A stretch of DNA of 64,000 nt from Flavobacterium aquidurense (GCA_900107365.1 FNPS01000001.1:992001-1056000), one strand, 5' to 3'; shown: positions 1 to 9,459, numbered from the stretch's first letter. Numbers and translations are program-made. Notes: generated by a model from the letters alone, not told the origin.

Positions 1-381
1 AGATTTATGTGGTATTGTCCGAATGGATCAAATAGTGCCAAGGGAAGTGGAGCATATCTTCAGCCTTACGTTTATTACAAAGATCAGCCGGGACAATTTG
101 GTAATGATTTTGGGAAAAAGTATTATATACAAGAAGGAGTGACTTATAACTGTCAGATATCTGTGAAGTTAAATACCGGGTCCAGTACTAATGGGTATGT
201 CAAATATTATGTAAATGGTACAGAGTTATTGAATCAAACAATTCGTTGGGTGACCAACGATGCCAAACGAAATGTTAATGCAGTAAGTCTTCACACTTTC
301 CGTGGTGGTAGTCAGGAGTATTGGAAAGCTCCCGTAACCAGTTCTATTTATTATGCGAGTGCAGCCTGGGATGCTCAATAA
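1..381 (+). CDS. C-terminal part of a probable polysaccharide lyase (PL14-like beta-sandwich)
   Basis: The reading frame is open from the first base, so the 5' end lies outside the window. About 126 residues remain. They are rich in aromatic residues and beta-strand patterns (KYYVNGTELL, then IRWVTNDAKRNVNAVSLHTF and a GG-x-Q/E segment). This resembles the C-terminal half of PL14-type alginate or glucuronan lyase jelly rolls, in which a ligand-free strand and a final sheet precede the stop. That family match comes from memory and is moderate. The protein ends AAWDAQ with no type IX secretion tail visible. A hairpin terminator follows about 60 bp downstream. It could instead be another LamG-like carbohydrate-binding or lyase domain. 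Confidence 0.5.
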   Translation, partial: RFMWYCPNGSNSAKGSGAYLQPYVYYKDQPGQFGNDFGKKYYIQEGVTYNCQISVKLNTGSSTNGYVKYYVNGTELLNQTIRWVTNDAKRNVNAVSLHTFRGGSQEYWKAPVTSSIYYASAAWDAQ

Positions 382-442
382 TAGCTGTAAATTTTAAAAA
401 TAATTCGGCTGGGATAAATAAAGACATTTACAGCAGAATCAT

Positions 443-477
443 AAAAAAGCCACTTCGTTTTTACGGAGTGGTTTTTT
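443..477 (+). terminator. Rho-independent terminator
   Basis: The stem CCACTTCG pairs with CGGAGTGG (one G-U) around a short T-rich loop. A-runs lie before it and T-runs after. It closes the lyase-like gene. Confidence 0.8.
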
Positions 478-580
478 ACTTTTATAGCTGTAGTACAACT
501 ATTTTAGAACGTTTTTTTGTTTTTTATTTCTTTATTGCAATTCAATTCAGTTCAATTATCCACAATAATTGAAATATTTC

Positions 581-610
581 TTGTTAAATAGTTATTAATT
601 TTTATTTTTG
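581..610 (+). promoter_or_regulatory. Bacteroidota-type promoter of the siderophore receptor
   Basis: TTG at 581-583 and TATTTTTG at 603-610 are separated by 19 bp. This matches the known -33 TTG / -7 TAnnTTTG consensus. Transcription would start near 617, leaving a leader of about 45 nt before the ATG at 663. No Fur-box search was possible. Confidence 0.75.
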
Positions 611-662
611 CACTGTTTTTATTAATTCTAAATAAAAATAAAACTAACCAAAATAAAAATCA

Positions 663-3002
663 ATGGAATATCTTAGTTTAAGATTGTTAAAGTATTTATT
701 TATAATTGGACTTTTCTTTTCCACCTTTTCTTTTTATGCTCAACAAAATCACGGAAAAATAAAAGGTCATATTACAACTTCTGAGGGTAAGCCAGCATCA
801 GATGTAAATATTGTGCTGAAAAATTCAAAATATGGTACTACTACTGATGAAGATGGAAATTTTGAAATTAGCAGAGTAAGAGAGAATAATTATATATTGG
901 AAATCTCTTTGGCTGGTTATGAAACTTCAGAAAAAGAAGTACTGGTAGAAAGCAATAAAACTGCTGTAATAAATGTACAGCTAAAAGTTTCTAATAAAGA
1001 GTTGCAGGAAGTTGTAATTAATAACAAAAAGAGTCTTCTTTCTAAAAAAACACAATATGTGGCAAGAATGCCTCTTAAAAACATAGAAAACCCTCAGGTT
1101 TATAATGTCATACACAAAGAGCTCATTCAGGAACAAATTGTGATTGATGTAGCGGGAGCAATAAGAAATGCACCCGGAGTGGTGCCGCTTAATTATCCTT
1201 CAGGAGGATTTGCGGTAATTTTTAGAGGTTTTACGGTAGGGATTAATTCCCGAAACGGAATGGAAACGCTATCAGGAAGATCATCAGTTGGTATTGCCAA
1301 TGTAGAGCGAATAGAAATATTAAAAGGACCTTCGGGAACATTATTCGGATCGTCAGCTTCTTCTTTTGGAGGTGTTGTCAATCTGGTTACTAAAAAACCT
1401 TTTGAAGCATCGGCTACTGAAATTTCATATACAGCGGGAAGTTATGGCGTCAACCGACTTACAGTAGATATCAATACACCTTTGACTAAAGATAAAAAAG
1501 TACTTTTTAGACTTAATGCAGCAGTCAATAATGAAAAAAGCTTCTTAGATTACGGTTTTAATAAAACTTTGTCTTTTACTCCAAGTATTACTTTTAAAGC
1601 AAGTGAAAAACTTACATTCAATATAGATGCAGAGTTGTTTAAGGTCAATAGTACCAAACCATTATTTCCAGCCGCTACGGCAACATCCGGAATTATTAAT
1701 CCACGAGATATAAAATTAGATTATAAAAAATCATTGGTACATGATGATGCCGATGCAAAATCTTCTTCATCAAAAGCATTCGTTCAGGCAGAGTATCAGA
1801 TATCAGATCGCTGGAAATCAACGACCCTCTATTCTTATGTAAATGAAGATGTAGCGTATAGCTATCAGGTTTTACCAACCTGGACATCGCCTACTACAGC
1901 TACTATACGTGCCACTCTTTTTGGGCCTATTTCAAGTAATTATACCAATATTCAGGAAAATATTAATGGAGAATTTTCGAGCGGAATTTTAAAACATAAA
2001 ATATTGATTGGTGCTAATTACAGATATTATACCGATACATTTTCATCAACACCAACTCCTGCAACTCCCTTTAGAACAATTGATGTTACAACTAATTTTG
2101 CTCCAATACGAAAAAACGAAATTGATAAAGTATTGTTGGCACCGGTTATTAGAGCAGGAAGAGATGAGTATACTTTTAGTGGTTATGCTTCTTACGTATT
2201 AGGTGTTGCAGACAGATTGTATGCCATGGCAAGTTTACGCCTGGATAATTTTGATCGTAAAGAAAGCGGGACAGTACCAGGTTACAGTCAAAATTCGTTA
2301 TCGCCAAAATTAGGAATTGTATATCAGGTTATTAAGGATCAGGTTTCTGTATTTGGTAATTATATGAACGGATTTCAGAATTTAGCACCAGTACAACAGC
2401 CAAGTGGGGATCAATTGATATTAGATCCACTTTATGCAAATCAATATGAGGCAGGTATAAAAACAGAATTATTTAATAAAAAAATCAGTACGACAATTAG
2501 TTATTATAAAATTACCAATGATAACGCCGTAATAAGACAAGCTGATTTAGTTTATCAGCAAGATGGAAAACAGGTTAGTAAAGGTGTTGAATTTGAATTT
2601 TTGGCGAATCCTATTCCTGGTTTAGATATTACGGCAGGATATGCTTATAATGATAACCGCATCGTAAAAACAAGTGAAGCAAACAAAGCGATTGAAGGTA
2701 ATAAGGCTCAGGACGCCCCAGGAAATGTCGCGAACTTTTGGGCTTCTTATAAGTTTCAGAATGTTTTAAAAGGTTTTGGTATTGGAGTTGGAGCTAATTA
2801 TGTAGATAAAAGTTATATGTCGACGGCAAATACTTTTTATATTCCATCGTACACGATTTTTAATCAAACTGTTTTTTATGAACAGGCAAGCTGGAGAGTA
2901 GGGCTTAAGTTAAACAACCTTACCAACGAAAAATACTGGAGTTCCTGGGGAGCGCCTCAGCCTCCTGCAAATTTCTTAATAAATTTAACATTCAAATTCT
3001 AA
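663..3002 (+). CDS. TonB-dependent siderophore receptor
   Basis: A 779-residue outer-membrane receptor that would import a ferric siderophore using TonB energy. It has a signal peptide (residues 1-26, ending FYAQ) and a carboxypeptidase-regulatory-like beta domain (about 30-110, GKIKGHITTSEGKPASDVNI). A plug domain follows (about 120-245, with RNAPGV, IERIEILKGP-like and GGVVNLVTKKP motifs), then a 22-strand barrel ending in the C-terminal phenylalanine LTFKF. The plug motifs and the NLTNEKYWSSWGA segment near the C-terminus are typical of FhuE/FpvA-like siderophore receptors rather than SusC. The gene stands alone, with a consensus promoter in front and a terminator behind. The ligand cannot be told from the sequence. 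Iron control is expected for the family but no operator was identified. Confidence 0.9.
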   Translation: MEYLSLRLLKYLFIIGLFFSTFSFYAQQNHGKIKGHITTSEGKPASDVNIVLKNSKYGTTTDEDGNFEISRVRENNYILEISLAGYETSEKEVLVESNKTAVINVQLKVSNKELQEVVINNKKSLLSKKTQYVARMPLKNIENPQVYNVIHKELIQEQIVIDVAGAIRNAPGVVPLNYPSGGFAVIFRGFTVGINSRNGMETLSGRSSVGIANVERIEILKGPSGTLFGSSASSFGGVVNLVTKKPFEASATEISYTAGSYGVNRLTVDINTPLTKDKKVLFRLNAAVNNEKSFLDYGFNKTLSFTPSITFKASEKLTFNIDAELFKVNSTKPLFPAATATSGIINPRDIKLDYKKSLVHDDADAKSSSSKAFVQAEYQISDRWKSTTLYSYVNEDVAYSYQVLPTWTSPTTATIRATLFGPISSNYTNIQENINGEFSSGILKHKILIGANYRYYTDTFSSTPTPATPFRTIDVTTNFAPIRKNEIDKVLLAPVIRAGRDEYTFSGYASYVLGVADRLYAMASLRLDNFDRKESGTVPGYSQNSLSPKLGIVYQVIKDQVSVFGNYMNGFQNLAPVQQPSGDQLILDPLYANQYEAGIKTELFNKKISTTISYYKITNDNAVIRQADLVYQQDGKQVSKGVEFEFLANPIPGLDITAGYAYNDNRIVKTSEANKAIEGNKAQDAPGNVANFWASYKFQNVLKGFGIGVGANYVDKSYMSTANTFYIPSYTIFNQTVFYEQASWRVGLKLNNLTNEKYWSSWGAPQPPANFLINLTFKF

Positions 3003-3028
3003 AGCTTACTCTAATTAAAACTAAAAAA

Positions 3029-3062
3029 CCACCGCTATTCTTTAAATAGGGGTGTTTTTTTT
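3029..3062 (+). terminator. Rho-independent terminator
   Basis: CACCGCTATT pairs with AATAGGGGTG (one mismatch) around a 5-nt loop, followed by nine T residues. It closes the siderophore receptor gene. Confidence 0.8.
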
Positions 3063-3303
3063 TATAAATGGATCCGCCTTATTGGATAAAAATCTGTTAC
3101 AATAGCTATTTTTTCGAATATTTAATAAGATTTTAAGAGGTTAAATTACGTGACATATTAAGAAAAATACCGGTAGAAAAACAGTCAAATGATTGTGATT
3201 AAGTCAATGATTACGGTGCTATTTTTTATTTAATCATGCTTTTTTGGGTAAAATTCTTACACTTGTAAAAAGAGGTATAAATGTTTTAACTGTCTTATTT
3301 GTA

Positions 3304-3336
3304 GTTAACTAAAATTTTACTAAAATTTTAGTTAAC
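3304..3336. repeat. 33-bp near-perfect palindrome upstream of susC
   Basis: GTTAACTAAAATTTTA, one C, then its exact reverse complement. Each arm itself contains the palindrome TAAAATTTTA. It lies about 30 bp upstream of the -33 element of the SusC promoter, which suits a dimer- or tetramer-binding operator. A T-run follows, so a factor-independent terminator is an alternative. Confidence 0.6.
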
Positions 3337-3367
3337 ATTTTTTTTGCAAAAAAAAGACTTAAACTTT

Positions 3368-3395
3368 TTGAGTTATAATTTTTAATATATCTTTG
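3368..3395 (+). promoter_or_regulatory. Promoter of the SusC/SusD operon
   Basis: TTG at 3368-3370 and TATCTTTG at 3388-3395 are separated by 17 bp. The predicted start near 3402 gives a leader of about 250 nt before the SusC ATG. That is long enough to hold the uORF and hairpin described next. Confidence 0.7.
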
Positions 3396-3503
3396 TTCTA
3401 TCAAATTGGTAGAGTTTAAAAACACATAGTATAATGCCGTAATAGTCGGGTTGACATCACGTCAAAGACCAATTCAAATAATAACAATTCAAAATAAATA
3501 AAA

Positions 3504-3527
3504 ATGAAAAAACGAATGTGCAGATAA
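3504..3527 (+). CDS. Seven-residue upstream ORF (MKKRMCR), putative leader peptide
   Basis: ATG AAA AAA CGA ATG TGC AGA TAA, with a TAAA-type leader just upstream. It is far too short to judge by coding statistics. What supports it is its place inside the 250-nt leader of the SusC operon and a perfect hairpin starting 8 nt after its stop. It also shares an Arg-Met-Cys motif (CGA ATG TGC/TGT) with the poly-cysteine leader ORF at 28339. After the stop the frame stays open for another 26 codons to 3608. Function inferred; it may be chance. Confidence 0.4.
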   Translation: MKKRMCR

Positions 3528-3534
3528 AAAAAAA

Positions 3535-3558
3535 CCATTTCTGTTGCAGCAGAAATGG
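3535..3558 (+). promoter_or_regulatory. Leader hairpin immediately after the uORF
   Basis: CCATTTCTG, a 6-nt loop, then CAGAAATGG: a perfect 9-bp stem that begins 8 nt after the uORF stop. No T-run follows, so it is not a simple terminator. It could couple uORF translation to downstream expression or stability of the mRNA. Confidence 0.5.
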
Positions 3559-3651
3559 CGAAGCTTAAAGAAATTGTTCATCTCTATAAGGAATTGAGAG
3601 TGGAGTAAATCCATTCTTGGTTGACCTTATTTATTAAACCAAAACAAAGTA

Positions 3652-6600
3652 ATGAAAAAAAAATTAAATAGATCTGTCTGGTTGTGTATTTTCTTGATTT
3701 CCATCGGGATAAAAGCGCAAGAAACCAAACCGTTAATTCAATCCAAACTCGAAGGAACAGTTGTAGATGCAATTACAAAAGAGCCAGTTATTGGGGCATC
3801 AATAAATATTAAGGGTACTACCCACGGGGTTTTAACGGATTTTGATGGGAAATTTTTTTTCCAAACCGGGCAAAAATTGCCTTATACATTAATAGTAAGT
3901 TTTTTAGGCTATAAAAAAACAGAAGTAGTAGCAGATAAAAATGCCGTTGTTATTGAACTTACGCAGGAGCAAAATGCGCTGTCAGAAGTTGTGGTTACCG
4001 CACTTGGTATCACAAAAGAAAAGAAATCTTTAGGCTATACCACTCAGGGACTTAAAGGTAAGGAGTTATCTGATACGAAAGAAACGAACTTTCTAAATAG
4101 TCTTACTGGTAAATTAGCAGGAGTACGTATTACCAATTCACAAGGTGATATGGGATCTTCCCGTATTATTATTCGTGGTGAAACCTCTATTGCCGGAAAT
4201 AATCAGCCCTTATTTGTGGTGGATGGAGTGCCGGTAGATAACTCGCAATTAGTGAGTTCTGTTGGTGCTACCCGCGATTTCAAAAATGCAATCGCCGACT
4301 TAAATCCGCAGGATATCGAAACATTAACGGTACTGAAAGGACCTAATGCAGCAGCTCTTTACGGATCACGCGCTGCGCACGGTGTTGTGCTTATCACGAC
4401 AAAATCAGGAAAAAGTCAAAAAGGTCTTGGTATAACGGTTAATTCTGGTATAACGATCTCTCAAGTTACCACTTTACCGGTTTTTCAGAATTCATTTGGA
4501 CAAGGATCAAACGGGAAATTCAGCTATGTAGATGGTAAAGGAGGGGGTGTTAATGATGGAGTTGATGAAAGTTGGGGACCTAAATTAGACGGACGCCTTA
4601 TTCCTCAATTTAATTCAAACGGTCAGGCCGTGCCTTTTGTGGCGCATCCTGATAATGTGAGAGACTTTTTTAATACTGGTCTTACTCATGATAATAGTGT
4701 TTCTGTAGCGAAGTCAGATGATAAATCAGATTTTCGTTTGGGAGTAAATAATCAGAAGCAATTAGGGACAGTGCCCAACAGTGAAGTCAATAAAACAAAC
4801 TTTACCGTTAATACTAATTATCAAATATCCAAAAATGTAAAAGTGGGTGTAAATGCTAACTATATTGTAACCAATGCGCCAGCTTTACCTGGTGGTCCAT
4901 TGGGTAGTCGTGCTGCCGGTGTAATGTTGCAGTTTCTTTGGTTCGGACGTCAGGTAGATGTCAATGAACTTAATAAGGATTGGACCAGAAACTGGAACAA
5001 CAGTTATTATAGCAATCCATACTGGAATGCCTATTACAATACTACAAGCCAGCAACGCAACCGTTTAATTGGTGATATTCATTTGGATGCCAAGATTTTT
5101 GACGGTCTTAATTTTAAGTTTCGTACTGGAGTTGATTACTATAACGATCGCAGGAAGTATGAGATTAAGTATGGTACAAATGGAACTCCTTTTGGATCTT
5201 ATGCTGAAGATGCCTACACGGTAAACGAACAAAACACGGAAGGTATTTTTACTTATACCAAAAAACTGAATGATGATTTTAGTCTGGATGCTCTTACAGG
5301 TTTCAACATTCGTAACCACAGCGATGCAAACAATTATCAAAAAGCACCACGTTTGGCAGTGCCAGATTTGTATACATTGACAAACTCACGAGATCCGTTA
5401 ACTTCATCAAACTCGTTATCAAGATTGAGAGTCTACAGTGCTTATGCTTCAGCACAACTGGGTTATAAAAATTATGCCTTTTTGAATGCAACTGCGCGTA
5501 ATGACTGGTCATCAACATTGCCAAGCAGCAATCGTTCTTATTTTTATCCTTCTGTTAGCGGTAGTTTAGTTTTGTCTGATGCCTTGAAATTGCAAAGTAG
5601 TACGCTTGATTTCTTAAAGTTACGTGGTGGTTGGTCTGAAGTAGGTAATGATGCAGATCCGTATCAATTGTCGACGGTTTATAATTTTCAAACTGCTTTC
5701 GACGGAAATCCGATTCAAACTTCTTCTCAGAAGAAACTCAATGAGAACTTAAAACCGGAAACCACACGCTCTACTGAAATTGGTTTAGAATCTTCTTTCT
5801 GGAAAAACAGGCTGCATTTTGATTTTGCCTATTATAATACCAATAGTTTTGATCAGATTTTGGAGATAAAAACTACTGCTTCAAGTGGTTATAATTCGCA
5901 GTTAATAAATGCCGGAAAAATAAACAACCATGGTATCGAAATTCAATTGGATGGAAATCCTGTTCAAAATGAAAATTTCAAATGGAATGTAGCGGTAAAT
6001 TATTCAAAAAATATAAGCAAAGTAGAAATTTTGGATTATGATAAACAGATTCAAAATTACACCATTGGTACGTCTGGAGGTGTTGATGTACTGGCTTCTG
6101 TAGGACAAGCATACGGTGCGCTTTATGGAACAGCTTATCAGCGTGATGCAAGTGGAAACATTGTAGTAGGAGCAAATGGATTACCAAAAGCAGATCCGCA
6201 AAAGAAAGTATTAGGACATTATACGCCAGATTATTTAGCAGGAGTAACGAACACATTAACCTATAAAAATCTTGAATTATCAATTCTTGTTGATGCAAGT
6301 GTAGGAGGAGAACTTTTTTCAGGAACGAACAGAACAGGTAATTATACTGGAGTATTGGCACAAACCCTTCCGGGACGTGACGCAGCTAATGGTGGATTAA
6401 ATTATTATGTAACAGGTACTACGAAAACTTTGTTGCCAGCTGGTACAGCAGCACCGGGTGGAGCAGCGGTATATGATGATGGTATGATCTTTAACGGAGT
6501 ATACGCTGATGGAACTCCAAACGCTACGGTTCTTAGTGCACAAGAATATTACAAAGCCTCATACAATATTAGTGAAGCTTATATTTACAGCTCAACTTTT

Positions 6601-6834
6601 GTAAAATTAAGAGAAATAAAATTGGGTTACAACTTCAATAAGTCATTTGCGAAAAGACTTGGATTAGATGGAGCCAGTATTACTGCCGTAGGTCGTAACC
6701 TGTTCTTTATCTATAAAGATGCACCAAATATTGATCCTGAAACAGCTTTCAATACAGGAAATGCACAAGGATTGGAGAGTTTATCTTTACCAACTACCAG
6801 AAATTTCAGCCTTAATGTCAATCTAAGATTTTAA
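3652..6834 (+). CDS. SusC/RagA-family TonB-linked outer-membrane transporter
   Basis: A 1060-residue nutrient importer that works with the SusD lipoprotein encoded 12 bp downstream. The signal peptide covers residues 1-24 (ending IKAQE). A CarboxypepD_reg-like domain follows (about 33-115, with IGASINIKGTTHGVLTDFDG). The plug domain (about 120-245) carries the SusC signature VLKGPNAAALYGSRAAHGVV, and the barrel ends NLRF. Length and motif order are normal for the family. Substrate cannot be read from the sequence. No glycosidase sits in the same operon, so assignment to a polysaccharide utilization locus is unproven. The long leader with a uORF suggests a control layer before translation. Confidence 0.93.
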   Translation: MKKKLNRSVWLCIFLISIGIKAQETKPLIQSKLEGTVVDAITKEPVIGASINIKGTTHGVLTDFDGKFFFQTGQKLPYTLIVSFLGYKKTEVVADKNAVVIELTQEQNALSEVVVTALGITKEKKSLGYTTQGLKGKELSDTKETNFLNSLTGKLAGVRITNSQGDMGSSRIIIRGETSIAGNNQPLFVVDGVPVDNSQLVSSVGATRDFKNAIADLNPQDIETLTVLKGPNAAALYGSRAAHGVVLITTKSGKSQKGLGITVNSGITISQVTTLPVFQNSFGQGSNGKFSYVDGKGGGVNDGVDESWGPKLDGRLIPQFNSNGQAVPFVAHPDNVRDFFNTGLTHDNSVSVAKSDDKSDFRLGVNNQKQLGTVPNSEVNKTNFTVNTNYQISKNVKVGVNANYIVTNAPALPGGPLGSRAAGVMLQFLWFGRQVDVNELNKDWTRNWNNSYYSNPYWNAYYNTTSQQRNRLIGDIHLDAKIFDGLNFKFRTGVDYYNDRRKYEIKYGTNGTPFGSYAEDAYTVNEQNTEGIFTYTKKLNDDFSLDALTGFNIRNHSDANNYQKAPRLAVPDLYTLTNSRDPLTSSNSLSRLRVYSAYASAQLGYKNYAFLNATARNDWSSTLPSSNRSYFYPSVSGSLVLSDALKLQSSTLDFLKLRGGWSEVGNDADPYQLSTVYNFQTAFDGNPIQTSSQKKLNENLKPETTRSTEIGLESSFWKNRLHFDFAYYNTNSFDQILEIKTTASSGYNSQLINAGKINNHGIEIQLDGNPVQNENFKWNVAVNYSKNISKVEILDYDKQIQNYTIGTSGGVDVLASVGQAYGALYGTAYQRDASGNIVVGANGLPKADPQKKVLGHYTPDYLAGVTNTLTYKNLELSILVDASVGGELFSGTNRTGNYTGVLAQTLPGRDAANGGLNYYVTGTTKTLLPAGTAAPGGAAVYDDGMIFNGVYADGTPNATVLSAQEYYKASYNISEAYIYSSTFVKLREIKLGYNFNKSFAKRLGLDGASITAVGRNLFFIYKDAPNIDPETAFNTGNAQGLESLSLPTTRNFSLNVNLRF

Positions 6835-6846
6835 AAATACAGCATC

Positions 6847-8271
6847 ATGTTAAAAAAAATATTATATACAACACTATTTGCATTTACACTGACTTCATGC
6901 AGTGATACATTGGATGATATTAACAAAAATCCAAATGCAACTGAAACACCATTGGCACCTTACCTGTTAACAGGAACTTTAAAACAAGGCGCTGATTTAT
7001 ATTGGGGTTCAACAAATAACTTTGATTCGTCTTTATTATTTGTGCAGCACTGGGCTAAAATCCAATATACGGAGCCGGACAGATACGATGTATCCAATAC
7101 TTCTTTCACTACTTTGTGGAATACAGGATACGCAACCCTGATTACGGACTTGAATACAATTATTAATTTTCCACAAGAACAGGCAAATTCAAATTATAAA
7201 GGGATTGCATTAACCCTTCGTTCCTGGACATTTTTATTGTTGACAGATGCTTACGGAAGCATCCCTTATAAAGAAGCAGGTCTAAAAGTAACTCCGGCTT
7301 ATAATACGCAAAAGGAAGTATATACAGGATTATTGGAAGATTTGAAGCAAGCGCAGTCTTTGCTAAATACAGCAAATGGTGCCGTAACGGGTGACCTATC
7401 CTATCAGGGGGATATTTTAAAATGGAAAAAATTGGTGAATTCGCTTCGCTTGCGTATTGCATTGCGAATTTCTGATAAAGAACCTGCTTTAGCTAAACAA
7501 GCTGCGATTGAAGCGACAAGCGATGCTGCTGGAGTATTTAGCAGTAATAATGATACTTTTAAGTTTACTTATACCAGTTCACCTCAGCAAAATCCAGCTT
7601 CGGCTTGGTTTGAAACCCGTGATGATTATCGTATTTCGAAGACCATGGTTGATAAGTTAAATGAGTTATCAGATCCACGTTTGCCGGTTTATGCACAGTT
7701 GCCATCAGATGCAAGTGTAGGTAAATACGTTGGTGGTGCAAACGGACTATCAAACAGCGATGCTAATAGTCAGGGTTTTGCTAAAACTTCTAAACCGGGA
7801 ACCTACTTCCTGACTTCGTCGTCACCAGCTGTGATTGTTTCTTATTCTGAAGTGCTGTTTAACCTTTCTGAAGCCGTTGCTCGTGGTTATATTTCCGGAG
7901 ATGCAGAACAGCTTTATAAAAATGCAATTGCGGCATCGTTTAATCAATTTGGAATTACTAATGCAACAGTGATCACTAATTACCTTAATCAGGCCAGTGT
8001 GAAATACGATGCAACTAACTATGCTAAATCGATAGGTACACAAAAATGGATTGCATTCTACGGACAGGGTCTTGATGCTTTTGCGGAGTGGAGAAGACTT
8101 GACTATCCAGTGTTGACAGCGGGTCCGGCTACAGTTTTAGACGGAAAACTACCTTCGCGTTTCTTTTATCCGGGAACAGAGCAGTCATTGAATGGAAATA
8201 GTTACCAGGCAGCGATAGCTATTCAGGGAAAAGATTTACTTACTACAAAACTATGGTTTGATGTAAAATAA
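6847..8271 (+). CDS. SusD/RagB-family surface lipoprotein
   Basis: A 474-residue partner of the preceding SusC protein, forming the lid that captures substrate at the cell surface. The N-terminus is a lipoprotein signal with lipobox LTSCS (Cys about residue 18), followed by DTLDDINKNPNAT, typical of the SusD-like_2 group. Helical TPR-like segments (about 60-210) include TLRSWTFLLLTDAYGSIPY. The second half contains the AEWRRLDYP element seen in this family. The gene follows SusC by 12 bp and is closed by a strong terminator, so the pair forms a two-gene operon. Substrate unknown. Confidence 0.92.
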   Translation: MLKKILYTTLFAFTLTSCSDTLDDINKNPNATETPLAPYLLTGTLKQGADLYWGSTNNFDSSLLFVQHWAKIQYTEPDRYDVSNTSFTTLWNTGYATLITDLNTIINFPQEQANSNYKGIALTLRSWTFLLLTDAYGSIPYKEAGLKVTPAYNTQKEVYTGLLEDLKQAQSLLNTANGAVTGDLSYQGDILKWKKLVNSLRLRIALRISDKEPALAKQAAIEATSDAAGVFSSNNDTFKFTYTSSPQQNPASAWFETRDDYRISKTMVDKLNELSDPRLPVYAQLPSDASVGKYVGGANGLSNSDANSQGFAKTSKPGTYFLTSSSPAVIVSYSEVLFNLSEAVARGYISGDAEQLYKNAIAASFNQFGITNATVITNYLNQASVKYDATNYAKSIGTQKWIAFYGQGLDAFAEWRRLDYPVLTAGPATVLDGKLPSRFFYPGTEQSLNGNSYQAAIAIQGKDLLTTKLWFDVK

Positions 8272-8309
8272 GATGTATTCTGAAAGGAATACGCTCAGAA
8301 ATACTAAAA

Positions 8310-8348
8310 ACGACTCCAAAATCAATTGATTTTGGGGTCGTTTTTTTG
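8310..8348 (+). terminator. Strong terminator of the SusC/SusD operon
   Basis: ACGAC-CCAAAATCA pairs with TGATTTTGG-GTCGT around a short loop and is followed by a T-run. Confidence 0.9.
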
Positions 8349-8371
8349 ATTTGAATAAGATTAATGGTATA

Positions 8372-8400
8372 TCAAAATGATAAAAAGCATATCATTTTGA
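8372..8400. repeat. Hairpin or palindromic site between susD and the GNAT gene
   Basis: TCAAAATGATA, 7 nt, then TATCATTTTGA: a perfect 11-bp inverted repeat without a T-run, 180 bp before the GNAT start. The rest of the 8349-8579 gap shows no exact TAnnTTTG element. Confidence 0.45.
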
Positions 8401-8579
8401 GAGGGAATAGTAATTAAGAATATTGTTTTTTTTAATTAAAAACAAGCAGCAACAGTCTATAGAGCCTGTAAACTTGCACTGTTGGCAATGTTGGTACATA
8501 ATTTGAAAATCGTATTTTATATTTCCAATCCACCAGGCACTTAAACTTAGTATTAAATTCGGAATATGCTATATCAAAT

Positions 8580-9230
8580 ATGAAAATCGAAGAACAAACC
8601 ATACCTTTTACAAACCAGGTTTTGACTGACACGTTTCCGAACAAGCCAAAATTATTGAAGCTTCAGGAACCTGAAGAATTACCAGATTTTATAATTCAAA
8701 TCACAAATGAAAACCATATTTTTTGGGTTAACGAAATTTGTGATGTGACCTTATCCTCTGCTTTAGCACGAGGAACAGGCATCTCCGGTCGTTCTCCTGA
8801 ATTGCTTGAAGAAAAAATAAAAAAAGGCGAGGCTGTTATTGCCTTTGCATTAGACGGTAGTTGGGCAGGTTTCTCTTTTATTTCTTCCTGGGATAACGAC
8901 CAATATGTTTCTAATTCCGGATTGATTGTGGCACCCCGGTTTAGAAGTACGGGTCTTGCAAAAAAGATTAAAAGAAAAATTTTTGAGCTGAGTCGTCAAA
9001 AATTTCCTGATGCCCGTATCTTTAGTCTTACCACAGGTTTGGCTGTAATGAAAATGAATCATGAACTCGGTTTTGAACCCGTTACTTATTCCGAGTTAAC
9101 AACGGATGAAGTTTTTTGGGAAAATTGTAAATCTTGTATCAATTGTCCTGTTTTGATGAGTAAAGAAAAGAAAAACTGTTTGTGTACTGCAATGTTATAT
9201 GATCCTAAAGCTAGGATTATCCCTGTTTAA
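8580..9230 (+). CDS. GNAT-family N-acetyltransferase with a cysteine-rich C-terminus
   Basis: A 216-residue acyl-CoA-dependent N-acyltransferase. The GNAT core spans about residues 45-180. The acetyl-CoA loop region is around SGLIVAPRFRSTGLAKKIKR, followed by ARIFSLTTGLAVMKMNHELGFEP, the usual last helix and strand. The C-terminal 35 residues contain four or five cysteines (CKSCINCP, then CLC), possibly a metal site. As I recall, a GNAT protein with a very similar CxxC...CLC tail lies beside argG in arginine-biosynthesis clusters of Bacteroidota, so this may be a paralogue. Here no arginine genes are adjacent. Substrate unknown. Confidence 0.7.
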   Translation: MKIEEQTIPFTNQVLTDTFPNKPKLLKLQEPEELPDFIIQITNENHIFWVNEICDVTLSSALARGTGISGRSPELLEEKIKKGEAVIAFALDGSWAGFSFISSWDNDQYVSNSGLIVAPRFRSTGLAKKIKRKIFELSRQKFPDARIFSLTTGLAVMKMNHELGFEPVTYSELTTDEVFWENCKSCINCPVLMSKEKKNCLCTAMLYDPKARIIPV

Positions 9231-9459
9231 AAGTTTTTCCAGTTTTTAGCAGTCTCTAAAATAAATTTAGCTAAAATTTCAAAAGCCATTTTAGTTTTAA
9301 AAGAGCAGCCCTGTTTGAAAACAACCGTTAAGTTAAAATTTCGATTATGACGATCACACAGAAATCGATGTAAACTGCTTTGGATCATAAAAGAACGTAG
9401 TTAGAAATGGGATTTTTATAGTCTCGTACCTGCGGTAAATGAATGTTTTTTAAACAGTA

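Noticed and set aside
321..572. Plus-strand ORF across the first terminator
   Set aside because: It reads through a hairpin terminator and is Phe/Tyr-rich with no leader.
5978..6361. 127-codon minus-strand ORF in the SusC gene
   Set aside because: Antisense shadow with Leu/His-rich composition.
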